A stretch of 35,090 bases of DNA from an uncultured Dialister sp. (GTDB lineage Bacteria > Bacillota > Negativicutes > Veillonellales > Dialisteraceae). Under the pieces are notes generated by a model, which had not been told where the DNA came from, ran no database searches, and saw only the letters and a program-made list of their open reading frames with translations. Where the stretch lies: the NCBI GenBank assembly GCA_900543455.1, contig UQRR01000011.1, forward strand, positions 1-35,090, given 5' to 3'. The stretch's first letter is position 1. Every line of letters starts with the position of its first letter. The translations under genes were made by a program, and so were the position numbers. This document shows positions 23,240 through 31,327 of the stretch, piece by piece.

Positions 23240-24076
23240 ATGGAAAATAAAGAATTATACTTTACCACAGGCGAATTGGCCCGGCTCACCGGTCTATCCA
23301 AGCAGCTTCTGATCTTCTATGACAAAAAGAACTTCTTCACCGCTACCGCGACAGGAAGCAACGGTTATCGGTATTATCTGCTCTCCAAGTATTTCCAGCT
23401 CAAGATACTCATCACTCTGAGAAAAATGGACATCCCGTTGGAAGAAATCTATCAATACTTGCAGCATGGAAGCGACGAATTTCTTCTTAGTATCTATAAG
23501 CGGAAGCTATCCGAGTACCAGGAGCAAATGAAGCAGCTGCAAAAGAAAAGCCAGATCCTCGAAAAACGCATCCAGTCTATGGAACGTCAGCCCCATCTCA
23601 TTTTGAACCGGATATTTATCACCGAGCTGGAGAAAGAACGTCGATATTATCGCTGGGATATAGACATGTCTGCGCCAGTAAAGGATCGCGTCTCACATAT
23701 GGCTGCGGCTCTCCGTCCCTATCTGCAAGACGAGAACTGCTTTCGAGACAGCATTCTCGGCTTCATTTTACCGTCGGCCTCCCTGCACCAGGAGCAGCCT
23801 GCTACCAGCTACTCCTTCCTGACGCACTATATCCCGCATATGCCTGGCATAAAAGAGCAAGCCGTATACACCATGAAGCCGGGCATCTATCTCAAAGTCC
23901 ACGGATACGGTCATTATGGCGTCATTGATGCAGAAACGAAACGCGCCCTTTTGGACTTTATCGGAAGGAATCATATGAAAGCCGATGATCACTTCATGGT
24001 ATTTCCCCTGAGTCAGTATTGGATGACGGGGCAAAGCCGATGGATCATGACCACCATGATTCGGATTGACTCTTGA
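23240..24076 (+). CDS. MerR-family transcriptional regulator with effector-binding domain
   Basis: 278 residues. The N-terminal winged HTH (FTTGELARLTGLSKQLLIFYDKKNFF, about 8-33, then NGYRYYLLSKYFQLKILITLRKM) is MerR type. A coiled-coil dimerisation helix covers about 88-118. The C-terminal ~140 residues resemble GyrI/BmrR-type effector-binding domains (ending YWMTGQSRWIMTTMIRID). AGGGG lies five bases before the ATG. It is divergent from the TonB receptor gene, whose promoter has a 19-bp spacer, so it is the likely activator of receptor synthesis in response to a small ligand bound by the C-terminal domain. Confidence 0.92.
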   Translation: MENKELYFTTGELARLTGLSKQLLIFYDKKNFFTATATGSNGYRYYLLSKYFQLKILITLRKMDIPLEEIYQYLQHGSDEFLLSIYKRKLSEYQEQMKQLQKKSQILEKRIQSMERQPHLILNRIFITELEKERRYYRWDIDMSAPVKDRVSHMAAALRPYLQDENCFRDSILGFILPSASLHQEQPATSYSFLTHYIPHMPGIKEQAVYTMKPGIYLKVHGYGHYGVIDAETKRALLDFIGRNHMKADDHFMVFPLSQYWMTGQSRWIMTTMIRIDS

Positions 24077-24114
24077 AAGTAAAACCACTTTACACTGCCA
24101 TCACATCATAAAGA

Positions 24115-24148
24115 AAAGCAGGTCCGTCGCTGACGTCCTGCTTTTTTC
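24115..24148. terminator. Bidirectional terminator between merR-like and ABC ATPase genes
   Basis: An AAAAGCAGG...CCTGCTTTTTT stem with an inner CGTC/GACG part lies between two converging genes. T and A runs are on the correct sides for both strands. Confidence 0.8.
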
Positions 24149-24181
24149 TTGTCACATACGAATCCCCATCGCATGCAGCCT

Positions 24182-24955
24182 TTACTTCTTCCAATGCTGC
24201 GGGATATAGACGATATTCATCCTTTCATCCTCCCCATAGTGGATCTCACAGTCCACATCATAGAGCTTCTTGATGAAATCCGGTGTCAGGAGCTTCTTCG
24301 GCGTCCCCACGCCGACCACCTTCCCGCCCTGTATCGCGATCAGTCTATCACAATACATCGCTGCGATATTCAGGTCATGCACAGCCGCAACCACGGTATG
24401 ACCGAGGCTCTTCACGATATCCATGATCTGGAGCTGGTACTTGATATCGAGATGATTCGTCGGTTCATCCAGTACGAGGCACTCTGATCCCTGCGTCAGC
24501 GCACGCGCCAGGATGACGCGCTGCTGCTCGCCGCCGGAGAGCGTCGAGAAATTTCTTTCTTCGAAGCCATGGAGCCCCACGATATCCAGCGCCTCATGCG
24601 CCAATCGGTAGTCCTCTTCGTTATCCCGCTCCATCATCTTCTTATGCGGCGAGCGCCCCATGAGGACGACATCGAGCACGGAGAAATCAAAATTGTAGTA
24701 ATTGTGCTGCGCCACGACCGCAAGCATCAGCGCCGACTGCCGATACGACAGCTCATCCAGCGCTTTTCCGTCAAAGAGGATCTTCCCCTCGGTCGGTTTC
24801 TGCACGCGATAGACGCACTTCAGAAAAGTACTTTCCCCGCTGCCATTGGGTCCGATGATTCCCAGGAATTCTTTCGGCGAAAGGTGCAGGTCGATACCCT
24901 TTAGGATCTCCTTTTTGCCGATGAAATATTTCACCGCCTCTGCCAGTATCTCCAT
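24182..24955 (-). CDS. FecE/BtuD-type ABC transporter ATPase with Walker A Lys-to-Glu change
   Basis: 257 residues, full length for the family. Walker A reads GPNGSGEST (35-43) where the family has GPNGSGKST: residue 41 is Glu (codon GAA, 24833-24835), one base from Lys AAA. All other motifs are normal: Q-loop AVVAQHN, signature LSGGEQQR, Walker B CLVLDEPTNHLD and H-loop AAVHD. Loss of this lysine normally abolishes ATP binding and hydrolysis, so the protein is predicted inactive unless another ATPase subunit substitutes. The start overlaps the permease stop by TGATG. Otherwise it would energise chelate import through the FecCD-like permease. Confidence 0.9.
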   Translation of the reverse strand: MEILAEAVKYFIGKKEILKGIDLHLSPKEFLGIIGPNGSGESTFLKCVYRVQKPTEGKILFDGKALDELSYRQSALMLAVVAQHNYYNFDFSVLDVVLMGRSPHKKMMERDNEEDYRLAHEALDIVGLHGFEERNFSTLSGGEQQRVILARALTQGSECLVLDEPTNHLDIKYQLQIMDIVKSLGHTVVAAVHDLNIAAMYCDRLIAIQGGKVVGVGTPKKLLTPDFIKKLYDVDCEIHYGEDERMNIVYIPQHWKK

Positions 24956-26013
24956 CAGTCATTCCCTCCAAAGCCATACGTTTTCTTGATCATCAGATAG
25001 ATAAAGCTCGGCGCGCCGATCATAGAAATCAGAATGCCGATAGGAAGCTCGGTATGCGGGATGATGATGCGGCACAAGCCATCGCAGATGACGAGGAAAA
25101 TCGCCCCCGTCAGCGCCGATACGGGGATCAGCCGCTTATGATCCGGCCCCGTGAACATACGAATGACATGAGGGATGATGAGTCCCACAAAGCCGATCAT
25201 GCCCGCCGCGTATACCGCAAAGCCGACAATGAGTGAGGAGATCAAAAGATACCACTGGCGATAGGCATGAAGGTCTGTCCCCATGGTAATGGCCGATTCA
25301 TCCCCAAGAAGCATTAGATTCAGCACGCGGCTCTGTGTCCAGAAAAAAATAACCGAAGCCATGATGATCGGTGCAATGATCGTAAGCTCTCCCCACTTGG
25401 CTCCCGCAAGACTCCCCATCATCCAGTACGCGATAGTCTGCATGCCTTCTTTATTATTCGCAAAATATACAATAAAGCTGGAAAACGCCCCGCACACTGC
25501 CGAAAGTGCCATGCCGGCAAGAAGCAGCTTCATCGAGTTCGAGCGCCCGCCCAGATTCGATATGAAAAGCACCGCCAGTGAAATCGCAAAGGCGCCGATA
25601 AATGCCGCGATCCCCACAAAATTCGGTCCCAGCGAAACGCCGATGCCCAAGAGAATCGCCGACGTCGCTCCCAGTGATGCACCGGAAGAAATGCCTAATA
25701 TATAGGGGTCCGCCAATGGATTCTTCACGATCGCCTGCATGATGACCCCGCACACTGCCAGCCCGCAGCCAACAAGGGACGCCAGGATCACGCGCGGCAG
25801 ACGAAGCAGCCAGACGATATCATGGACAGGCCCCTGTCCTGGCGCCGTGATGGGCTCTCCGCTGGTAAACTGCGCGAGCACCGTCTCGTAAATTTCACGA
25901 ACCGGCAGCTTCACTGTCCCGATACTGAGTGCCCAAAACAGGGAGCATACGAGCAGCAAAGCGAGTACAAGCAAAAGGCAGGCAAATCCGATTTCTCTAA
26001 ACAGTTTCTGCAT
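24955..26013 (-). CDS. FecCD/BtuC-family ABC transporter permease
   Basis: 352 residues with about nine to ten membrane helices. Family signatures include ADPYILGISSGASLGA (about 102-117), LLLAGMALSAVCGAF, GFVGLIIPHVIRMFTGPDHKRLIPVSAL and the C-terminal ELPIGILISMIGAPSFIYLM. It forms the inner-membrane channel for metal-chelate import, working with the adjacent ATPase and presumably the binding lipoprotein at 20270-21235. GAGGGG precedes the ATG by four bases. Confidence 0.95.
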   Translation of the reverse strand: MQKLFREIGFACLLLVLALLLVCSLFWALSIGTVKLPVREIYETVLAQFTSGEPITAPGQGPVHDIVWLLRLPRVILASLVGCGLAVCGVIMQAIVKNPLADPYILGISSGASLGATSAILLGIGVSLGPNFVGIAAFIGAFAISLAVLFISNLGGRSNSMKLLLAGMALSAVCGAFSSFIVYFANNKEGMQTIAYWMMGSLAGAKWGELTIIAPIIMASVIFFWTQSRVLNLMLLGDESAITMGTDLHAYRQWYLLISSLIVGFAVYAAGMIGFVGLIIPHVIRMFTGPDHKRLIPVSALTGAIFLVICDGLCRIIIPHTELPIGILISMIGAPSFIYLMIKKTYGFGGND

Positions 26014-26054
26014 CTTACCCCTCTTCTTGATCTTTATAAAAAAGTTGCAAATTT

Positions 26055-26083
26055 ATTATACACAAAAAACATTCTCATTCACA
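26055..26083 (-). promoter_or_regulatory. Candidate promoter of the permease/ATPase operon
   Basis: On the minus strand TGTGAA (26078-26083) and a perfect TATAAT (26055-26060) are 17 bases apart, 42 bases before the permease ATG. The stretch GAATGAGAATGT within it loosely resembles Fur-box hexamers, but I would not call a Fur site from this. Confidence 0.55.
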
Positions 26084-26113
26084 GGAAGATCAGATCCATA
26101 CTTTTTCGTTTTA

Positions 26114-29056
26114 TTAGTAAAGACGACTCTGCTTTTCCTGAATTTCTGCCATCAATGATCGAATGCGTATCTGTAACGCTCCCGTACTGACCCCCTGATC
26201 CAGTGAGATCATAGTATAGCGCTTCCCTGCCCGTTCCAGCCTCTTCTGTACAGCATCTATCGTCGTCATATCCCAGCCGCAACTGGTCGACTGCAGCTGT
26301 ACAAAATGCAGATAAGGATTTGTACAGACCATTTCCGCAGTAAATAAAGCTTTCTCCCGGAAAGTAGGCGTATCATGTCCCTCATTCTGCAGTAAGTACA
26401 ATCCCTCTGCAGACAACACAGGGATACCCAGTCCTGCCATGACAGCAGGTATACCCTTATTGATCTCGGGATCCAGCTGATAGCTTCGTCCGACCAGTAC
26501 CAGGGCGTTTTTCTTTTCCCTTTCGATCCATTCCAGGACATCCCTTGTTTTCTTTTCCAAACGCGCCTTATAGCCACGCTGTGCCTTCTCTGCTGCCGTC
26601 GTGGCGCGCCTCAAAGCATGCGGTGTCACCTGCGGAAGATTCTCCCTCATAAAAGCAAGCAACGACTGATGGTCACAAAAAGAGATCTGCGGGTGATAGA
26701 ATGGAATGCCGGCTGCAGAAATCTGCTCCTTCATCTGCTCTGCCAATACATCCCCATAGGCTGCATGTGTCGCTTCATCAATATCCGGCTCTTCTTTTCC
26801 CCCGCTTATCACAGGCATCCAGATACCATCGGGCTTACATTGTTCCAAAAAGTACATCAGATGTCCGTGGGCCAGCCTGCAGGGATAGCAATAAATCCCA
26901 TGCGGCATGGTCACGGTACTCTTTCCGAGTGATGCTGCATCAAAAGCAGAGAGGATGACGCGATACCCAAGCGTCTGCCAAAAGACCTTCCAGTAAATCA
27001 TATCTTCCCATCGCCCCAGCACCGCCGGAATACCCATTGTTTTTTCAGCTGAAGGGTTTACCTTCGATGACTGCAGCAACTGGTTCTTTTCCCACTCATA
27101 GAGATTTGGCGCCTTCCGAGAAACAAAATGCTCTTTCGCCAGCAGCCGTTCACCATAAGAGCATCGATTTCCTACAATAAAGCAATGTCCATTAGAAAAG
27201 GTTTTTTTCTGCAAGAGACAGTGATTCCCGCACCCCGGGCACCGGCTTGACTCCTCTCTGACACTCAGTTTTCGTATTTCATCCGCAGAAAGCATCTTCG
27301 ACCGTGCAGCCTCCGGCATCCTTTTCTTCGTCAAGAGCGCCATCCCATAAGCCCCCATGATGCCGGAACCATTCGGACGAACGACCGGATGACCGACCAG
27401 TGTCTCAAAGGCACGCAGAACAGCATCATTCTGAAAGGTCCCTCCCTCTACCACGATATGCGACCCCAGTTCCTCTATCGAGTCCAGACGCATCACCCGA
27501 TACAGTGCATTCTTCACGACAGAAAGACAAAGTCCGGATATCAGCCCGCCTGTGTCCACGTTTTCATTTTGCACCTGATGTACCTTGCGGTTCATCAATA
27601 CGGTGCAATGATGCCCCAGATCCAGACAATATGGGGCATGTACCGCCTTCTCTACAAATTCATCCATCGAAAGCCCCATGGAATCAGCAAAGGTTTCTAA
27701 AAACAAGCCGCAGCCCGAAGCGCAGGAACCATTCAAAACGATTTTCTGAATGCTCCCTTCACTGACACGGATATACTTCATATCCTGCCCGCCGATATCC
27801 AACAAGTCTGTGATCTCCGGGCAGAAGAAACGAGCCCCCTCCAAGTGTGCGACCGTTTCCACTTCCCCGGTATCGATCTGGAAAGCCTGTTTTAAAAATG
27901 CCTCTCCATATCCGGTGATGCCGGATGCGGCGATGGAAATGCCCGCAGGCAGTGCTTTATACATAGCAAGAAGCATCGTCCTGGCCGTCTCAAGTGCGTC
28001 AGCCTCATTTTTCCTGTAATCCTCATAACAAATCTGACCCTCTTCATCCACGAGAACCAGCTTGATCGTCGTAGAGCCTGCATCCATCCCCAGCCACAAT
28101 CTAGCGGGCGGCTGCGGCATCGGCCTTCGGGGAAGTCGGAAACGTTGATAATAGCATCGAAAGCTGTCATACGCTGCCATATCCGGAAAGAGTGGTTCCA
28201 GTCGTTCGGCCGCCACTTCTTGTAAATGATCCTGATCCAGCAGTCTCTTCACATCCTGCCATGCAATTGGAGCAGCTTCCCGCCCCAGCAAAGCCGCTCC
28301 CCAAGCACAATAAAGCTCCCCGTGCGTGACAGGAAGGACATCTGCCGAAGAGATTCCGATTGTCTGCAGGAAGCAACGGCGAAGCTCCGGCATGAAAACG
28401 AGCGGTCCGCCTAGAAGCGCCAGCTTTCCCTGTATCGGCCGCCCTTTGGCTAGATCAGAAAGCGCCTGATTCACCACCGCCTGGAAAATAGATGCTGTCA
28501 AATCCGCTTTGCCCGCCCCCTGATTCATCAGCGCCTGAATATCTGTTTTCGCATAGACCCCGCAACGAGACGCAATGGGATAGAGAGGCGCCCCATTTTC
28601 TGCCAGCGCATTCAACGTCTGGATATCCACGCCGAAGAACGCCGCCATATGTGCCAGGAATGTGCCTGTCCCACCCGCACATTTCCGATTTGTTCTAAGA
28701 TCCATCTCGCCATTTCTCTCAAAATACATCATCCGCGCATTTTCTCCGCCCAGAGAAACAGCCACATCGACCTCAGGGTAAAGCTGCCGCAAGGCTTCTG
28801 TCTCTGCCTGCACCTCATCCACAAAAGGAATCTGCAGCGCCGAAGAGAACTCAGCCGCCCCCTTCCCCGTAAAGGCCAGATGCAATGCCCCCTCGCACAC
28901 TTTCGCCATCACCTGCCGCCACAGTGTTTTGAGCGTTTCCCGCACGCGATAATGATGCGGCACATACGCAGAGTACATCAGACGCCCCTCCGCAGAAAGC
29001 GCGACCACTTTGACAGCGGTGGACCCGATATCAATTCCTACTGAGATGGACTCCAT
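26114..29056 (-). CDS. Tandem HgdC/BadF-type activase (archerase) with DUF2229-like region
   Basis: 980 residues from the ATG at 29056 (AAAGGGG upstream; longer open frame discarded). Two ASKHA-type ATPase domains follow each other: 1-260 (GIDIGSTAVKVV) and 320-580 (GMDAGSTTIKLV; LDIGGQDMKYI). Each has two cysteines 39 residues apart: C126 (KCAGGTG) and C165 (SRCGVYAKTD); C445 (SCASGCG) and C484 (HHCTVLM). In homodimeric HgdC, Cys127 and Cys166 of both subunits hold one [4Fe-4S] cluster. A cysteine-rich stretch (C606, C609, C613, C625, C632) and a DUF2229-like part (GIPAVLGRWEDMIYWKVFWQ; YPCRLAHGHLMYFLE) complete it. Such ATPases inject low-potential electrons into partner enzymes. It has its own promoter region and is next to the chelate-import genes. 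Confidence 0.88.
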   Translation of the reverse strand: MESISVGIDIGSTAVKVVALSAEGRLMYSAYVPHHYRVRETLKTLWRQVMAKVCEGALHLAFTGKGAAEFSSALQIPFVDEVQAETEALRQLYPEVDVAVSLGGENARMMYFERNGEMDLRTNRKCAGGTGTFLAHMAAFFGVDIQTLNALAENGAPLYPIASRCGVYAKTDIQALMNQGAGKADLTASIFQAVVNQALSDLAKGRPIQGKLALLGGPLVFMPELRRCFLQTIGISSADVLPVTHGELYCAWGAALLGREAAPIAWQDVKRLLDQDHLQEVAAERLEPLFPDMAAYDSFRCYYQRFRLPRRPMPQPPARLWLGMDAGSTTIKLVLVDEEGQICYEDYRKNEADALETARTMLLAMYKALPAGISIAASGITGYGEAFLKQAFQIDTGEVETVAHLEGARFFCPEITDLLDIGGQDMKYIRVSEGSIQKIVLNGSCASGCGLFLETFADSMGLSMDEFVEKAVHAPYCLDLGHHCTVLMNRKVHQVQNENVDTGGLISGLCLSVVKNALYRVMRLDSIEELGSHIVVEGGTFQNDAVLRAFETLVGHPVVRPNGSGIMGAYGMALLTKKRMPEAARSKMLSADEIRKLSVREESSRCPGCGNHCLLQKKTFSNGHCFIVGNRCSYGERLLAKEHFVSRKAPNLYEWEKNQLLQSSKVNPSAEKTMGIPAVLGRWEDMIYWKVFWQTLGYRVILSAFDAASLGKSTVTMPHGIYCYPCRLAHGHLMYFLEQCKPDGIWMPVISGGKEEPDIDEATHAAYGDVLAEQMKEQISAAGIPFYHPQISFCDHQSLLAFMRENLPQVTPHALRRATTAAEKAQRGYKARLEKKTRDVLEWIEREKKNALVLVGRSYQLDPEINKGIPAVMAGLGIPVLSAEGLYLLQNEGHDTPTFREKALFTAEMVCTNPYLHFVQLQSTSCGWDMTTIDAVQKRLERAGKRYTMISLDQGVSTGALQIRIRSLMAEIQEKQSRLY

Positions 29057-29074
29057 GTCGGTAACCCCTTTCCT

Positions 29075-29121
29075 AAAAAAACTCTCAATAGATAGACTTA
29101 GATTGGCTATCCATTGAGAGT
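29075..29121 (-). terminator. Intrinsic terminator in the leader of the activase gene (possible attenuator)
   Basis: On the minus strand a 15-bp stem with one mismatch (ACTCTCAATGGATAG with CTATCTATTGAGAGT) is followed by T6 at 29075-29080. It lies only about 19 bases before the activase ATG, between any upstream promoter and the ribosome site. No upstream minus-strand gene needs it directly, so it may control transcription of the activase gene. No known riboswitch consensus was recognised in 29122-29366. Confidence 0.6.
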
Positions 29122-29167
29122 ATTTTAACATATTTCTACCATTCTTTATGGAAACATTGGTGAAACC

Positions 29168-29365
29168 ATGGAATCAGGTGCAGTCAGTATCCCCTTAGAA
29201 CTTGAACTGGGCAGAGATCGCATACGTTCTTGGCGCGCCGAGACCGATGTTATTGCCACCGGCTGTGCCAATGATCTCTGCCTTCAAGACTTTCGGATTC
29301 GTTATCAACAGGAAATAAAGACGAATCCTCACTACCGTTATAAAACAAACGGTTTACCAAAATAG
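29168..29365 (+). pseudogene. Possible remnant of a cysteine-rich (CCG-type) Fe-S protein
   Basis: A 65-codon open frame with no ribosome site reads RDRIRSWRAETDVIATGC, then ANDLCLQDF. The pattern DVIATGC..CLQ resembles the DVIVTxCPxC motif of CCG-domain Fe-S oxidoreductases such as HdrB/LutA-like proteins. The rest is not alignable by eye. It could equally be a chance frame; treat it as a weak hint. The remainder of the spacer 29057-29416 contains the two terminators listed. Confidence 0.25.
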
Positions 29366-29366
29366 C

Positions 29367-29406
29367 AAAACGCCATCAGAGCTACCAAACTCTGATGGCG
29401 TTTTTA
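29367..29406. terminator. Rho-independent terminator of the sugar ABC operon
   Basis: A stem AAAACGCCATCAGAG with CTCTGATGGCGTTTT, perfect over 15 bp, with an 8-base loop. It sits 11 bases after the stop codon of the isomerase-like gene and is symmetric enough to act on both strands. Confidence 0.9.
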
Positions 29407-29416
29407 GGGATACATT

Positions 29417-30229
29417 TCAGGAAAGTGTTTTCCCTTCTTCCACCCAGCCTCTCAATTCATGCACTTCCTCCAGCAGTTCCGCATGTGTCAACTTTTCATG
29501 CGGTTCATACTCGATAACGATGTCTGCATCCTCGGTATATTTCCCTGCCCAATGCATGATCTGCCGAATATCTGCCGTTCCCTTATGATAGTCCAGATGC
29601 TGGTCTGCTTTGCCATCATTATTATGCACATGGAATCCTTTGACACGTTTGCCGTAAGTCGCCAAAAATCGCTCTATATCCAGTCCGTTTACATGGGCGT
29701 GCCCGATATCGATCAAAGACAGCGCATGAGGGATATGTTGGAAAATCTGGAAATATTCCTCATTACTGAACAAATGCACGCCATGTTCCTGCCAGCACAG
29801 ATTTTCGATCACGAAATTCACCTTCATCTGCGCTGCCATATCCGTCAGTTTTTCCATGACCCAATAGGCATTCTTCTGCTTATGCGGAATTTCTTCCGGT
29901 TTAAATTGCAGCTGCGAATAATGGAATACCACATGACGCACCTGATTCTGCATCGCCAGCGCAAATACTTTTTTATAGCTTTCCATGAGCCATACATTCT
30001 CTTCGGAGCCGATGTCTGAGGTCGCCTCGATGTTCACATACGGCCCATGAAAGGTCAAGGGACATGTCATCTGCGGGACTTTTGCCGCCAAAGCCTGCCA
30101 ATAGGCTTCATCATGTGTGAATGCGGTAAATTCAATGCCGAAGTCAGGATCTTTGCTGCTCTCGATCCAGTCAGCAAATTCTGCGAAATGTTTCATTCCT
30201 ACGATGAGATCACTGATGAAATATTTCAT
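29417..30229 (-). CDS. Sugar phosphate isomerase/epimerase-like TIM-barrel protein
   Basis: 270 residues. The sequence fits the AP-endonuclease-2/xylose-isomerase-like barrel: GIEFTAF at strand 2, CPLTFHGPYVNIEA, VVFHYSQ, FVIENLCW, LIDIGHAHVNG, VKGFHVHNNDG-ADQHL and DIVIEYEPHE. The metal-binding residues expected for the fold (Glu in VIEN, Asp and His in DIGHAH, His in HVHNND, Glu in IEYEPH) are present. Family members isomerise or epimerise sugars or polyol derivatives with a divalent metal. GGAGG precedes the ATG, within the end of the ABC ATPase gene, so it is the last gene of the importer operon and likely acts on the imported sugar. Confidence 0.85.
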   Translation of the reverse strand: MKYFISDLIVGMKHFAEFADWIESSKDPDFGIEFTAFTHDEAYWQALAAKVPQMTCPLTFHGPYVNIEATSDIGSEENVWLMESYKKVFALAMQNQVRHVVFHYSQLQFKPEEIPHKQKNAYWVMEKLTDMAAQMKVNFVIENLCWQEHGVHLFSNEEYFQIFQHIPHALSLIDIGHAHVNGLDIERFLATYGKRVKGFHVHNNDGKADQHLDYHKGTADIRQIMHWAGKYTEDADIVIEYEPHEKLTHAELLEEVHELRGWVEEGKTLS

Positions 30230-30231
30230 GA

Positions 30232-31314
30232 CTACTCCTCCGGATACCCGATATTGGCTTCCGTCGCCTGATCAAAGAAGTGTAATGCATGCTGATCGAC
30301 TTTCCAGTAGGCTTGCGATCTTCCCTGGAGAATATCTTCTCGCATAATGGAGATGACATCCGTTCCATTGACGGTAAAATAATATCCCACACGGCTTCCA
30401 TAGTCTTCATGATACTGAATGGTCACAGGGATGCAGCCCTCTCCCGGCTCTGCCTGCAGCGTCACATCCTCCGGACGGACTCCCGTCTTGACCTCCGCCT
30501 GATGGGCAGCGATTCTCTTCATCCATCGATCCGATAATGCCAGATCTACGCCGTTCATTTTCATCTGATTTCCTGCAATAGGCGCATCAAATATATTCAT
30601 CGATGGTGAACCGATAAACTTGGCGACGAAAATATTCGCAGGGCGATGATATACCATGTGCGGCGTATCGAGCATCTGGATTTTACCGTTATTGATCACG
30701 GCGATGCGCTGTCCGACAGTCATAGCTTCGATCTGGTCATGCGTTACATAGATCATGGTCTGCCCATACATTTCATGGAGCTTAACCAGTTCTTTTCTGG
30801 CATGTCCTCTAAGCTGCGCGTCCAGGTTGGACAATGGTTCATCGAGCAGGAAGAAATCAGACTGTTTCACAATGGCTCTCGCCAAAGCGACGCGCTGTCT
30901 CTGTCCGCCGGACAATTCTCTGGGGAGACGTTTTTCCAGACCGCCCAGGTTCAGAATATCCACCGCATCCGCCACACGTTTTTTGATTTCCGCTTCCGGG
31001 ATCCTGTTCACACGAAGGCCATAAGAAATATTCTTTTCTACGGTCATATGCGGGAATAACGCATAGTTCTGGAAAACCATGCCGATATTTCTATCCCCGG
31101 GATCCATATTATTCGCGAGCTTCCCCTTCAGAAGCAGTTCGCCGGAGGTGATGGTTTCCAAGCCGCTGATCATTCGAAGGATCGTAGATTTACCACAGCC
31201 GGAGGATCCTAAAAGAATCAGTCTTTCCCCATCTTTGATGGAAAGATTCAGTCCTTTGATGACCTCCGTTTTATCAAAGCGCTTGACCACGTTCTTCATT
31301 TCAATACTATACAT
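30232..31314 (-). CDS. Carbohydrate ABC importer ATPase (UgpC/MsmK/MalK type)
   Basis: 360 residues from the ATG at 31314 (GAGGT upstream; longer open frame ignored). Nucleotide-binding domain: Walker A GSSGCGKST, Q-loop VFQNYALFPHM, signature LSGGQRQRVALARA, Walker B FLLDEPLSNLDA, H-loop YVTHD. The C-terminal ~120 residues form the TOBE/MalK regulatory region (RPEDVTL). It energises the two permeases encoded upstream. The motif set is intact, in contrast to the FecE-like ATPase of the window. Confidence 0.95.
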   Translation of the reverse strand: MYSIEMKNVVKRFDKTEVIKGLNLSIKDGERLILLGSSGCGKSTILRMISGLETITSGELLLKGKLANNMDPGDRNIGMVFQNYALFPHMTVEKNISYGLRVNRIPEAEIKKRVADAVDILNLGGLEKRLPRELSGGQRQRVALARAIVKQSDFFLLDEPLSNLDAQLRGHARKELVKLHEMYGQTMIYVTHDQIEAMTVGQRIAVINNGKIQMLDTPHMVYHRPANIFVAKFIGSPSMNIFDAPIAGNQMKMNGVDLALSDRWMKRIAAHQAEVKTGVRPEDVTLQAEPGEGCIPVTIQYHEDYGSRVGYYFTVNGTDVISIMREDILQGRSQAYWKVDQHALHFFDQATEANIGYPEE

Positions 31315-31327
31315 AATGGTTACCTCA

